Source: Thainema sp966674685
GTDB taxonomy: Bacteria > Cyanobacteriota > Cyanobacteriia > Phormidesmidales > Phormidesmidaceae
Assembly: GCA_966674685.1 (NCBI GenBank)
Contig: CBKWJC010000004.1
Location: 1 to 64,000, forward strand
Length of the DNA stretch: 64,000 nt
Direction: 5' to 3'
The notes beneath the pieces were generated by a model. That model made no database searches. It was not told the DNA's origin and saw only the letters and a program-made list of their open reading frames with translations. Made by a program: the position numbers and the translations under genes. This document shows, in pieces, positions 33,389-42,513 of this stretch (position 1 is its first letter; every line of letters begins with the position of its first letter).

Positions 33389-34219
33389 ATGAGCCATTTG
33401 CCTGCCTTCCGCTTCTCAACCGATCTGCTGGATCACTATCGCTGGCTCAGCCAGCAGGACTTAACCGTCATTGATGTTGAAACGACAGGTTCGCGCCCGC
33501 CCCAGCACCGCGTGATTGAAATCTCGGTGCTGCACGCCAATCTCCAGGACGGCATTCTGGATCAGCAAACCTATCTGATTCAACCCGGCGTTGCGATTCC
33601 AGAGCGAATTGTTCAATTTACAGGCATCACTCCCGCCATGCTGAGCGATGCCGCTAGTCCAGAACAGATCTGGCCTACGTTGCTGCCTCTGCTCTCAAAC
33701 GGCATTCTGACGGCTCATAACATCCAGTTCGACTACGGCTTTTTGCAGGCCGAATACGATCGGCTCCAGCTTCCCTATGAGCGTGATGAAACCGATCGCT
33801 TTTGCACCGTCCGCTTTGCCCGACTGATGCTAGCGGATTTGCCCTCCCGCAGCTTGCCCGATCTGGTTCAACATTTCCAGTTTGCGATCGCACAATCCCA
33901 TCGCGCCGCTGCCGACACGCTAGCCTGCTGGTACCTGGCCCAGCACCTGCTCACCCGCATTCAGCAGGAAGATGAGCAGTCGCTATTGCAGTGCATCGGT
34001 CAAGAATGGTTGCCGATTCAAATGGTTGTGCCGCTATTTGGCTATTCCCGTCGCCAAACGAAAGCCATGCTGGAAGCAGCGGGAATTTCGACGCGCTCCT
34101 CGCGGCGGCGCAAAGCACCCATGTATCGGCGGCAGGACATTGAGCAGTTCTACTGTCGCTGGTACGAGCAACGTTCAGCGGTTGCTGCGGAAGAGGAGCA
34201 ATTGATGCTTGAATTTTAG
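33389..34219 (+). CDS. DnaQ-like 3'-5' exonuclease domain protein
   Basis: 276 residues. The DEDD exonuclease fold spans about 18-195. Exo I is LTVIDVETTGSRP (about 25-37, DxE), Exo II is LTAHNIQFDYGFLQ (about 108-121) and Exo III is SHRAAADTLACW (about 171-182, HxAxxD type, so DEDDh). The C-terminal 80 residues carry a small helical DNA-binding-like segment (PLFGYSRRQTKAMLEAAGI, then a basic RSSRRRKAP stretch and YRRQDIEQFY). This is reminiscent of helix-turn-helix/MerR-like modules and is unusual for a polymerase epsilon subunit. It could be a repair or RNA-processing nuclease. Confidence 0.87.
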   Translation: MSHLPAFRFSTDLLDHYRWLSQQDLTVIDVETTGSRPPQHRVIEISVLHANLQDGILDQQTYLIQPGVAIPERIVQFTGITPAMLSDAASPEQIWPTLLPLLSNGILTAHNIQFDYGFLQAEYDRLQLPYERDETDRFCTVRFARLMLADLPSRSLPDLVQHFQFAIAQSHRAAADTLACWYLAQHLLTRIQQEDEQSLLQCIGQEWLPIQMVVPLFGYSRRQTKAMLEAAGISTRSSRRRKAPMYRRQDIEQFYCRWYEQRSAVAAEEEQLMLEF

Positions 34220-34225
34220 GCTACT

Positions 34226-35374
34226 TTAACGCTGCAAACTGCGCGGATCAAGTGCATCCCGCAGGCCATCACCCAGCAGATTGAAGGCCAAAACCGTCAC
34301 CACAATCAAAATGACAGGCGGCCAAATCAGCCAGGGCTGTAGCACCAAAATGGACGCATTATTCGCCAGCGTGAGCATATTCCCCCAGGACATATCCGGC
34401 TGCTGAATCCCTAAGCCAATAAAGCTCAGCGTTGCCTCAGCCACGATAAAGCTGGGAATGGCTAGAGTAGCCGCAATGATGATGTAGGTCGCTGTCTGGG
34501 GCAAAACGTGGCGCAGAATAATGTAGAGCGGTTTGCCGCCCATCGCTCGGCTAGCCTGAACGAACTCCTGCTCTTTAATCGATAGAACCTGACCGCGAAT
34601 GATGCGGGCTAGTCCTGACCAGCTTACGAAGGACGTGATCAAGACAATCAGCAAAAAGCGCTGGGAGCTGGTGAGTCCGGGCGGTAAGACGAACGCTAGG
34701 GCAACCAGTAAATAAATAGTGGGAATCGTCATCATCACTTCGACCAGACGCATCAAAACTGAGTCGGTGAAGCCACCAAAATAGCCAGAGATGCCGCCCA
34801 CCAACATGCCCAGCGGAAACGAAATCGCGACGCCAATCAGACCAATAAATAAGCTCACTCGTCCACCATGAATCAAGCGGCTCAGCTCATCCCGCGCTTG
34901 CTCATCGGTACCGAGGATGTTGAACCTGCCGTTTCCTGTTGTACCAAACAGGTGGATGTTGCCGGGAATTCCGGGTAGAATCACAAACTCCGCAAAATTG
35001 GGCGTCTTGAGCGAAAACTGCGTCGGTAGGGGCAGCCTCAACTGAAGGAAGCGGTACTCGTCGCCCTGCACAAATAGCCGGATGGGAGACGGTTGCTCAA
35101 AGTCTACATTAACCTCTCGCTGACCCGTTTCGAGCAATACCGGGCCTTGGGTGGTGGGATAGACGTGGGGGCCAATCCACTGGCCTTCGTCGGGGCCTGC
35201 CTGTAGCCGCCAGTAAATCGTGGTTGGCGGCAGGAGCGAACCATTCACCTGAGATAGGTATGGATCATAGGGCGCAAAAAAGTCGGCTCCAATCACCAGT
35301 ATGTAAAGGATCAGGAGGATAATTGCTCCTATACGAGCCAGGGTATTTTTCTTGAGCCGAGTCCACCAGTTCAT
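34226..35374 (-). CDS. ABC transporter permease, oligopeptide/dipeptide type (DppC/OppC-like)
   Basis: 382 residues. An N-terminal helix (about 13-32) precedes a long periplasmic insert (about 35-165, with TGNGRFNILGTDEQARDELSRLIHGGR). Five further helices and the permease EAA-type loop VQASRAMGGKPLYIILRHVLPQT (about 275-297) follow. This matches the OppC/DppC half of peptide or nickel transporters. No partner permease, binding protein or ATPase is nearby, a common scattered arrangement in cyanobacteria. The gene starts 25 bp downstream of the acyl-CoA synthetase gene on the same strand. Confidence 0.9.
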   Translation of the reverse strand: MNWWTRLKKNTLARIGAIILLILYILVIGADFFAPYDPYLSQVNGSLLPPTTIYWRLQAGPDEGQWIGPHVYPTTQGPVLLETGQREVNVDFEQPSPIRLFVQGDEYRFLQLRLPLPTQFSLKTPNFAEFVILPGIPGNIHLFGTTGNGRFNILGTDEQARDELSRLIHGGRVSLFIGLIGVAISFPLGMLVGGISGYFGGFTDSVLMRLVEVMMTIPTIYLLVALAFVLPPGLTSSQRFLLIVLITSFVSWSGLARIIRGQVLSIKEQEFVQASRAMGGKPLYIILRHVLPQTATYIIIAATLAIPSFIVAEATLSFIGLGIQQPDMSWGNMLTLANNASILVLQPWLIWPPVILIVVTVLAFNLLGDGLRDALDPRSLQR

Positions 35375-35399
35375 GAGCTGTGTTGAATAGGGGTATTAA

Positions 35400-38177
35400 T
35401 CACTGAGTATACACAGGTAGATTTAAACTGGCTTCGACCATTTCATCCACGGGATGACGATTGATGTCGAAATTGGCATTGATACAAAGCTGCTGCATGG
35501 GACGGTTTTCGGGCAGCATGTAGGCGACGATGCGCTCGAACTGCTCCCGCTGACCAATTTCTACGAGGTGTTTCATTAATTGGGTGCCAATGCCCTGCCG
35601 CTGATAGCGATCGCTGACCAGCATCGACAGTTCAGCCTCATTCTGATTGGTCATGTGGCTCAGCCGACCGACGCCCAGAATGCGCTGCTTGCCCATTTCC
35701 GGATCGGTCTGTTCCACTACTAGCGCCAGTTCTCGGTCGTAGTCAATAAAGCAAATCCGGGTGAGACGGTCGTGGGCGATTCGCTGGCTCAGCTTCATCA
35801 TGTGGGCATAGCGTAGATAAACGCTTTCCTCGGACAGGGTGTGATGAAACTCGACAATCAGCGGTTCATCCTCTGGCCGAATGGGGCGAATGGTCACGGG
35901 TGTGCCATCTTTGAGCTGCCACTGGCTGATGTACTGAGTGGGATAAGCGCGAATAGCAGGCTTGGGCAGTTCCGCTTCGGTCATATCTAAATCGTGCAGA
36001 ATGACGCGAGCATCGAGTGCGATCGCACCTGCGCTACCGTGTCGCACCAACAGCGGATTAATGTCGATTTCCTTAATCCAGGGCTGCTCAATCACCAGTT
36101 GACTAAACTGCACCAACAGTTGTTCGAGGGCATCCAGATCCGCAGATTCTCGACCTCGCACGCCCTGTAGCGCCTTAAAAATGCGGGTTTGCTCCATCAT
36201 CCGGCGGGCCAGGGTGGTGTTAAGCGGCGGCAAACCCAAAGCGCGATCGCGGAATACCTCTACCAGTTCACCACCCAGGCCAAACAGGACAACGGGGCCA
36301 AACTGAGCATCGACGTAGCTACCCAGGATCAGCTCATAGCCGTCGAGCGACACCATCGGCTGCACGGTCACGCCCTGAAAATGCTTGGCTCCAGCCCGTT
36401 CAGTGACGGTGGCCTGAATGGTTTGATACGCCTGCCGCACGGTATCTGCGGATTTCAAATTGAGCTGCACGCCGCCCACGTCGGTTTTGTGGGTAATCGT
36501 CTCTGACCAGAGTTTCAGCACAACCGGATAGCCAATCTCGTCAGCACAGCGCACCGCTTCATCAACGGAATTAGCTATCAGGGTTTGCACAGTGGGAATG
36601 CCGTAGGCAGAAAGTATCTGTTTAGACTCATGTTCCGTCAGCAGAGTCCGGCCCGTTTGCCGCACGGACTCGATCACCTGCTGGGCGCTGGAGTGCTGAA
36701 CCGCAGCGCCATTGTTTGGCAGCGTTGGCGTTTCGTACAGTCCCTTTAAGTTGTAGCTGTAGCGCCACATCAGCGTGAAAACCTGCGCCGCTGTATCGGG
36801 GTAGGGAAAGGTGAAAAGATTGGCCTGATTCAGCAGTGCTTCCCCTGCCAAGACGCTTTCGCCGCCCATCCAGCTGGCCAAAATCGGCTTCTTGCTATTA
36901 GCTAAGACAGATTTGAGTTTATTGGCCGTTTGAGTCGGATCGGTCATGGCCTGCGGTGTCAAAATCGCTAGCAAACCGTCACTATTGGGATCATGCAGCG
37001 CAATTTCAACTGCTTGGGCATAGCGCTCAGGATCAGCGTCTCCCAGGATGTCGATGGGATTGCCGTGGCTCCAGTGGGCAGGCAGCACGGCATTGAGCTT
37101 GGTGATCGTTTCGTCAGATAGCTCGGCCAGTTCACCCCCCTGCCGAATCAGCGCATCAGTCGCCAGGACACCAGGCCCACCCGCATTGGTCAGAATCGTC
37201 AGTTTTCGACCCTGCGATCGCGGCTGCTTGGCCAGAATTTCCGCCATGTTGAACAGGTCATCAATGGTATCGACCCGCAAGACCCCACAGCGCCGAAAAG
37301 CGCAGTCCAGCACGTCATCGCTGCTCGACAATGCACCTGTGTGAGAGGCTGCTGCCGCTGCTGCCGCTTCGGTTCGACCCGCTTTAATCACGATAATCGG
37401 CTTGGTCAACGCCACCTCGCGGGCGGCTGAAAGGAACGATCGGGCATCGCCAATCGATTCCATATAAATCACGATGCTGTCGGTGTGGGGATCGTTGCCC
37501 AGGTAGTCAATCAAATCGCCCCAGCTCACGTCCAGCATGGAGCCAATTGACACAAAGGCGCTGAAGCCGACATTCTCGCGGAAGCTCCAGTCCAGAATGG
37601 AGGTACACAACGCACCGCTCTGACTGATGAAGCCGACATTACCGGGATTTGCGATCGCGCTGGCAAACGTGGCATTCAAACCACTATGGGGATTCATTAC
37701 GCCCAGGCAGTTTGGCCCAATTAACCGTAAATTCCCGGCATGGGCAATTCGCAAAACCTCTTGTTCCAGCGCAATTCCCGCTGCCCCAATTTCCTTGAAA
37801 CCCGCAGAGATGACAATCGCACCTTTCACCCCTGCATTAACGCATTCCTGGATTACTCCTGGCACCGTTGATGCAGGTGTCGCAATCACCGCCAGATCAA
37901 CGGCCTCTGGCACTTCGGCAATGGACGGATAAGCTTTAATTCCCAGAACGCTGGATCGCTTGGGATTGACTGGAAAGACTGCCCCACCGAAGGGACTGCT
38001 GATTAAATTCCACAGCAGAGTACGGCCAACGCTGCCCGCTTTTTCGCTGGCACCAACGACAGCAACGTTGCGCGGTGAAAAAATAGCGTCTAGCGGCTGA
38101 CGACGATAGCCCAAGACATCATGGGCGGGATCATAGGAGGAAAACGAAAGGACTTGAGTCATAGGGGCGACTGCCAA
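35400..38177 (-). CDS. acetate-CoA ligase (ADP-forming)-like protein fused to a GNAT acetyltransferase (Pat-like)
   Basis: 925 residues. CoA-binding domain at about 25-150 (NVAVVGASEKAGSVGRTLLWNL). Succinyl-CoA-ligase-like flavodoxin domains span about 155-470, with the active-site His in AAAASHTGALSS. ATP-grasp at about 510-720 (GYPVVLKLWSETITHKTDVGGV). C-terminal GNAT domain at about 755-925 (VSDRYQRQGIGTQLMKHLVE). The domain order is that of NDP-forming acyl-CoA synthetase/protein lysine acetyltransferases (PatZ/Pka type), whose synthetase half is often inactive and senses acetyl-CoA. Here the putative catalytic His is present, so synthetase activity is possible. Cytosolic. Confidence 0.92.
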   Translation of the reverse strand: MAVAPMTQVLSFSSYDPAHDVLGYRRQPLDAIFSPRNVAVVGASEKAGSVGRTLLWNLISSPFGGAVFPVNPKRSSVLGIKAYPSIAEVPEAVDLAVIATPASTVPGVIQECVNAGVKGAIVISAGFKEIGAAGIALEQEVLRIAHAGNLRLIGPNCLGVMNPHSGLNATFASAIANPGNVGFISQSGALCTSILDWSFRENVGFSAFVSIGSMLDVSWGDLIDYLGNDPHTDSIVIYMESIGDARSFLSAAREVALTKPIIVIKAGRTEAAAAAAASHTGALSSSDDVLDCAFRRCGVLRVDTIDDLFNMAEILAKQPRSQGRKLTILTNAGGPGVLATDALIRQGGELAELSDETITKLNAVLPAHWSHGNPIDILGDADPERYAQAVEIALHDPNSDGLLAILTPQAMTDPTQTANKLKSVLANSKKPILASWMGGESVLAGEALLNQANLFTFPYPDTAAQVFTLMWRYSYNLKGLYETPTLPNNGAAVQHSSAQQVIESVRQTGRTLLTEHESKQILSAYGIPTVQTLIANSVDEAVRCADEIGYPVVLKLWSETITHKTDVGGVQLNLKSADTVRQAYQTIQATVTERAGAKHFQGVTVQPMVSLDGYELILGSYVDAQFGPVVLFGLGGELVEVFRDRALGLPPLNTTLARRMMEQTRIFKALQGVRGRESADLDALEQLLVQFSQLVIEQPWIKEIDINPLLVRHGSAGAIALDARVILHDLDMTEAELPKPAIRAYPTQYISQWQLKDGTPVTIRPIRPEDEPLIVEFHHTLSEESVYLRYAHMMKLSQRIAHDRLTRICFIDYDRELALVVEQTDPEMGKQRILGVGRLSHMTNQNEAELSMLVSDRYQRQGIGTQLMKHLVEIGQREQFERIVAYMLPENRPMQQLCINANFDINRHPVDEMVEASLNLPVYTQ

Positions 38178-39040
38178 ATTGTCAGGAGGAAGTAAGTTTT
38201 TTCACACAATCGATTAACACGCCAAAGTGAAAGGCAATAGACGCGATCGCAAAAGCTCCAACTAAATACACTGCCACGATTCTATAAATGATTGAGTTGG
38301 TGGCGTGTGAGCTTAATTATTTTGTCAGCTATGCGCCAGCGGAGCGTAACCCGTCTGCGGCTTAATGCTTTTAGAAGAATGAGAGCGCCATTGAAATTTG
38401 CGATCGCGTTTGGCGCTTCGTCAAAATCATCACCTTATTTGTGAATCAGTATTTGTGAATCAGTTTTATGAATCAGTACCTAACAAATTTATTGTTAAAT
38501 CAAGCACACAGTAAATCGGGCACACAGTGATACATTTCATTCGCTGACAAATCTATCGTTCCCTCATTGTCTGACTGAAGTTGGCAACTCAACAATCCTT
38601 CATTAGATTAAGCAACCCAATCATTGCTTAAATTGGCGATGCAGCACTGAGCTAAAGCCTGATTAGTGCCGTACATAGTGCAGGCCAAACAGTGAATAAG
38701 CGTTTTATTTTTGCTGATCGTTCTTGAACCGAAAATATATAGCCATCTTAAGCTATTTGTGAACGCGTCATTCCACCGGGATGGTACATTCACAAATTTT
38801 TTATGGGCTATTTAGCGAAGCCAAATCATATAGGAGTGTCTAACAAGTACAGCACAAAGTAATAATTGATTGGTCGTAAAATTTGTCTAGTTTTATAGTC
38901 GTTGCTGTTTAATTTTAGACAATTATACAATCCAGTACTGAACCATTCAAATATTTCGAATTTGCCCAATACTCTAGCTCAATATTCTAACCAGTGGAAC
39001 TACATTTTGATGAATTAAAGCTCATTTCTAGCTCCAGACG
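38178..39040. other. 863-bp AT-rich stretch, no gene recognised
   Basis: Contains tandem ATTTGTGAATCAGT (38437-38450, 38451-38464, decayed third copy) and a paired CACACAGT near 38503 and 38521. Frames here look non-coding. A promoter for the synthetase/GNAT gene should lie near its right end. Confidence 0.5.
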
Positions 39041-39508
39041 TTAGGCTGTTTCAACTTCGGCAAACAGCGATCGCACTTTGTCCATGTCATAGGGCAAGCG
39101 CTGGGGTAGGGGACGATAATCTCGTGCGTAGGGTGGGCCATGTCGAATGACGGAATTAATGGCTACACAGGGTTCCGTGCCCAAGTTGATCGCACCGTGT
39201 GGAATTCCAGGCGGAACTTTGACAACCTGCGGATTGCGATCGCGCATCAAAATGTATTGATATGCTCCGTTTTGCAGTACCGCTAAAACGACATAACCTT
39301 TAACGACCAAAAGCTGATCGGTTTGAAAGTGATGCACAAACAGGTCTTCAATCACGCCGGGGGCAATATAAACCAGATTCGTCTCATGGCTAGAGGGCAT
39401 TTGGTATTCAGTGATCCCCGGAGCCTGATCAACGGGACAAATTTCAATTCCCTGGGTAGGTTCAATGCAGTGTAAAGCTGAAATTTGAATGTGCTTCGTT
39501 AAACTCAT
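39041..39508 (-). CDS. cupin-fold protein
   Basis: About 155 residues from the ATG at 39508 (MSLTKHIQI); an in-frame ATG at 39526 adds six. Core cupin pattern: VYIAPGVIEDLFVHHFQTDQLLVVKGYVVLAVLQNG (about 45-80), with His residues near the metal/sugar site, then VVKVPPGIPHGAINLG (about 93-108). It resembles small cupins related to dTDP-sugar epimerase-like or WxcM-like proteins, but the substrate is unknown. Cytosolic. Isolated gene. Confidence 0.72.
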   Translation of the reverse strand: MSLTKHIQISALHCIEPTQGIEICPVDQAPGITEYQMPSSHETNLVYIAPGVIEDLFVHHFQTDQLLVVKGYVVLAVLQNGAYQYILMRDRNPQVVKVPPGIPHGAINLGTEPCVAINSVIRHGPPYARDYRPLPQRLPYDMDKVRSLFAEVETA

Positions 39509-39985
39509 AATGCTGATCCTCCACATGTAGCGCCGCGTCGGATCTGAAGGGTAGCTTAATGAAAAGCCACTCTGAGATCAAGGTGTTTATATATACAGTC
39601 CTAACACTCATAGCTCGAAAACGTCCACGTTTGTATAGCTTTACTCACATCTTGTAGCTTGCAGTTTGAGAAGCAGCGACTTAGCAGAACACGATGCCCA
39701 TGGTCACGGCAATATCTGCCGGATGAGTGAGATGAGTTCGGACGATTGAATGAGGTTAGCTGAATCACAAAATTTCTAGGATTAAGGCCATAGCGGTTGC
39801 CCTGAATAGTAGCGTTTTGAATAGTGCAGCCCAAAAAACTGGCAATTATTTTTGCGGAGTAAAAGCTCTGATTTCGGTTGATTTTGGTGGCAATATGCAG
39901 CGCTGTTACCAACATTAATCACCTGTTTTGAATCGTCCCCCAGTGTGATATTGAAGCTACGAGAACTGAACGAGAACTGAATCTT
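39509..39985. other. intergenic region upstream of the HPF/cold-shock gene
   Basis: Divergent spacer. A 104-codon minus-strand frame here has scattered Cys/Ser-rich composition and no ribosome site, and is not considered real. No repeat was seen. Confidence 0.5.
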
Positions 39986-40624
39986 ATGCAAGTACCACTA
40001 GATATTACTTATCGCGACGTTGAAAAAAGTAGTGCGATCGACAATTTGATTCGCAGCAAAATCGAGAAACTCGAAGAAGTTTGCGACCACATTATCAGTT
40101 GCCATGTGGCGGTTGAGCGCGCTCATACACATCCCAGCCACGGTTCGCCCTATCGGGTTCGGCTTGATTTAACCGTTCCGCCAGGTCATGAGCTAGCGGT
40201 GGATAAGAATCCTAGCGAAGGCGTGCAGTATGACACGCTGGAATCGGTGATTCGAGAGGCGTTCGATGCAGCCCGCAGCCAGCTACAAACCTTGACAGAA
40301 AAGCAGCAGAACCACGTCAAGCGTCATCCCGAACAGGCTGTTGGCGGTATTGTCACTAAGCTATTTCCAGCGGAAAACTATGGCTTTTTGAAAACGCCAG
40401 ATGGTCAGGATGTTTACTTTCACCGCAATAGCGTTTTACACAGCGACTTTGATCGACTGACGGTCGGCTCAGGGGTACAGTTTTTTATCACAGAAGGCCG
40501 CGAAGGGCCACAGGCAAGCACGGTGCGTTTAATCGATAAATCAGGTGTTCGGCCACCCGAAGAACGCACGAATCCAGATGAGATAGATGTGCCCAAGGGT
40601 TGGTCTTACAACGAATCCGACTAG
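39986..40624 (+). CDS. ribosome hibernation-like (HPF/RaiA) domain fused to a cold-shock domain
   Basis: 212 residues. The N-terminal HPF/RaiA domain (about 1-105) has the pattern LDITYRDVEKSSAIDNLIRSKIEKLEEVCDHIISCHVAVE. It is followed by a linker and a cold-shock OB domain (about 122-185) with RNP1-like ENYGFLKTPDG and RNP2-like DVYFHRNSVL. The first half is expected to bind the 30S subunit at the tRNA/mRNA channel, the second single-stranded RNA. This differs from the usual cyanobacterial LrtA (HPF with its own dimerisation tail). Acidic C-terminal tail. Convergent with glpD and separated by a long hairpin. Confidence 0.88.
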   Translation: MQVPLDITYRDVEKSSAIDNLIRSKIEKLEEVCDHIISCHVAVERAHTHPSHGSPYRVRLDLTVPPGHELAVDKNPSEGVQYDTLESVIREAFDAARSQLQTLTEKQQNHVKRHPEQAVGGIVTKLFPAENYGFLKTPDGQDVYFHRNSVLHSDFDRLTVGSGVQFFITEGREGPQASTVRLIDKSGVRPPEERTNPDEIDVPKGWSYNESD

Positions 40625-40637
40625 AAAGAACCCAAAT

Positions 40638-40680
40638 GATTCTTGTAGCAATCGGGCTGTGCCCGATTGCTACAAGAATC
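40638..40680. terminator. 19-bp perfect hairpin after the HPF/cold-shock gene
   Basis: The arms 40638-40656 and 40662-40680 pair perfectly around CTGTG. It is directly followed by a tandem AAGACTGTTTTT (40681-40692, 40693-40704) that supplies T-runs. Confidence 0.8.
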
Positions 40681-40756
40681 AAGACTGTTTTTAAGACTGT
40701 TTTTATGAGCGGATTTTGTATGATAACGCAGAGCAAATGTTGATTAACGTCAAAAT

Positions 40757-40793
40757 TTTAGGAGGTGCAGGCGATGCCTGCACCTCCTAAAAC
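40757..40793 (-). terminator. glpD terminator, 17-bp perfect hairpin
   Basis: TTTTAGGAGGTGCAGGC (40757-40773) pairs perfectly with 40777-40793 around GAT. It lies 20 bp from the glpD stop. Confidence 0.8.
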
Positions 40794-40812
40794 TTATAGA
40801 TACTAATAAGAA

Positions 40813-42513
40813 TTATGCATTGGATGTAGCAAACGCTTCGGCTCGGAACTGGTCGAGCGCATAGTCAGGGATGCAGTTGCTCTCCATGTAGTTCCGATAG
40901 TGCCGGACTTGTTCGTTCGTTTCAGCCTCGCTCCAGTTGCAGTAGGTTTTCAGCACTTGGGTCAGCGTTGGTATTAGATCCAGGCCATATTGCGTTTTCA
41001 TGGCCAGACAGGTGCGGCGGCGGGTGATATCTACCAGTGTGCGAGCATACTCTGACTGTACCGAATAGACAATTTGCGCTTTGATATCGGGTAGCGATGA
41101 CTCAATCGGTTCAGCCAGCTCTGGATTGTCATCCACCAGCGCCATCACCTCTAGTGCCCGCGCCCCATAAACCGAGAATAGATGATAAATTGTGCGCGTT
41201 GGCATCCTGCTCTGATACTGCTGAACTGCCTGTTGAATCCGAGCATCGTTGGGCAGAATTGCTCCGGGTAGCGGACGCTTGCGGGTGGAACAGGGTGGTA
41301 CTGAGCGGCCCTGCTGCTTGAAGACTTTCTCGACCATTTCTTCCCCGACTTGGCGATAGGTGGTGATTTTGCCGCCGATGAGTGAAATCAGGTTGCTGGC
41401 ACCCTCTTTGGTGTGGTCGTACAGAATGTGGTCGCGGGTGATGCTGCCTGCGCTGCCTTCTTCTTGGTAAGGTAGAGGCCGAATGCCGGAGAAGGTAAAC
41501 CTGACGTCGTCCCGACCCAGTTGGGCTGCCGGAATGATGTTATTGGTTTCTGTCAGCAAATAATCCACTTCATCATCGTCGGCTTTGATATCGTCTAGGC
41601 TGCCGCTGTAGCGCAGATCGGTTGTGCCAATCAGCACCATATCGAGGAATGGCACGATGAAGAAAGGCCGACCGTCGGTTTTAGCTTCTACGTAAAAGGC
41701 TGAGTCCTCTGGGGCACCGGGAAACTTATCGACAATGATGTGGCTTCCTTTGGTGCCGCCGATTTTGCGAGTTTTGCCGATTGGTGCTTCTTGACCATCA
41801 CGCTCGCCCCGTGCCAGCACCTCATCTACCCAAGGCCCAGAGGTGTTGACGACGACAACCCGCTCGTTGCCGTTAACCATAAACTCTTCATTCGTAAGCT
41901 GATCTTTGCAGCGCAGCCCAGTAATGCGGTTTCCATGCCGGATCAAATCCACGGCTTCAACGTAGTTCAGCACCGTCGCACCCGCCGCTTCCGCCGAGAC
42001 AATATTCTCCAGCGCTAGGCGTTCGGCGTAGGCAACTTGGCCGTCGTAGTACTGCGCGCCACCGTTTAGATCATCGGAATCGACATAACGGTAGAGCTGC
42101 CGGAACTTTTGCCGCGACAGCATCCGGTGAGACGGCACCGTCTTGTCATAGCTGAAGATGTCGTAGAGATACATCCCGGCCATGATTTTCCAGTAGGGGC
42201 GAGAGCGATCGCCATAGATGGGAATGGTGAGGAGGAGCGGCTTCACTAAGTGGGGCGCGGTATGCAGCAGAATTTCCCGTTCCCGCAGCGATTCTCGCAC
42301 CAGCGCAAATTCAAAATATTCCAAATATCGTAAACCGCCGTGAATCAGGCGTGTGGACCAGCTTGTTGTGCCACCGCAAAAGTCGCCTTTTTCAATCAGC
42401 AGCGTTTTGAGTCCCCGCAGCGCCGCATCCCGCGCCACTCCCGCGCCATTGATGCCACCACCAATGATAATCAGGTCATAGGTTTGAGTTTGTACGTCTT
42501 GTATATTCACCAT
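40813..42513 (-). CDS. glpD: glycerol-3-phosphate dehydrogenase (FAD-dependent)
   Basis: 566 residues. Oxidises sn-glycerol-3-phosphate to dihydroxyacetone phosphate at the membrane, passing electrons to quinone. FAD-binding N-terminus DLIIIGGGINGAGVARDAALRG (about 13-34) and the family block GTTSWSTRLIHGGLRYLEYFEF (about 48-69). The central KGSHIIVDKFPGAP and LIGTTDLRYSG blocks and the C-terminal cap domain are present. Full length. Stand-alone gene ending in a hairpin, upstream of an intergenic region rich in low-complexity sequence. Confidence 0.95.
   Translation of the reverse strand: MVNIQDVQTQTYDLIIIGGGINGAGVARDAALRGLKTLLIEKGDFCGGTTSWSTRLIHGGLRYLEYFEFALVRESLREREILLHTAPHLVKPLLLTIPIYGDRSRPYWKIMAGMYLYDIFSYDKTVPSHRMLSRQKFRQLYRYVDSDDLNGGAQYYDGQVAYAERLALENIVSAEAAGATVLNYVEAVDLIRHGNRITGLRCKDQLTNEEFMVNGNERVVVVNTSGPWVDEVLARGERDGQEAPIGKTRKIGGTKGSHIIVDKFPGAPEDSAFYVEAKTDGRPFFIVPFLDMVLIGTTDLRYSGSLDDIKADDDEVDYLLTETNNIIPAAQLGRDDVRFTFSGIRPLPYQEEGSAGSITRDHILYDHTKEGASNLISLIGGKITTYRQVGEEMVEKVFKQQGRSVPPCSTRKRPLPGAILPNDARIQQAVQQYQSRMPTRTIYHLFSVYGARALEVMALVDDNPELAEPIESSLPDIKAQIVYSVQSEYARTLVDITRRRTCLAMKTQYGLDLIPTLTQVLKTYCNWSEAETNEQVRHYRNYMESNCIPDYALDQFRAEAFATSNA

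Noticed and set aside
39601..39915. 104-codon minus-strand frame upstream of the HPF/cold-shock gene
   Set aside because: Cys/Ser/Arg-scattered, no ribosome site, no family; probably chance.
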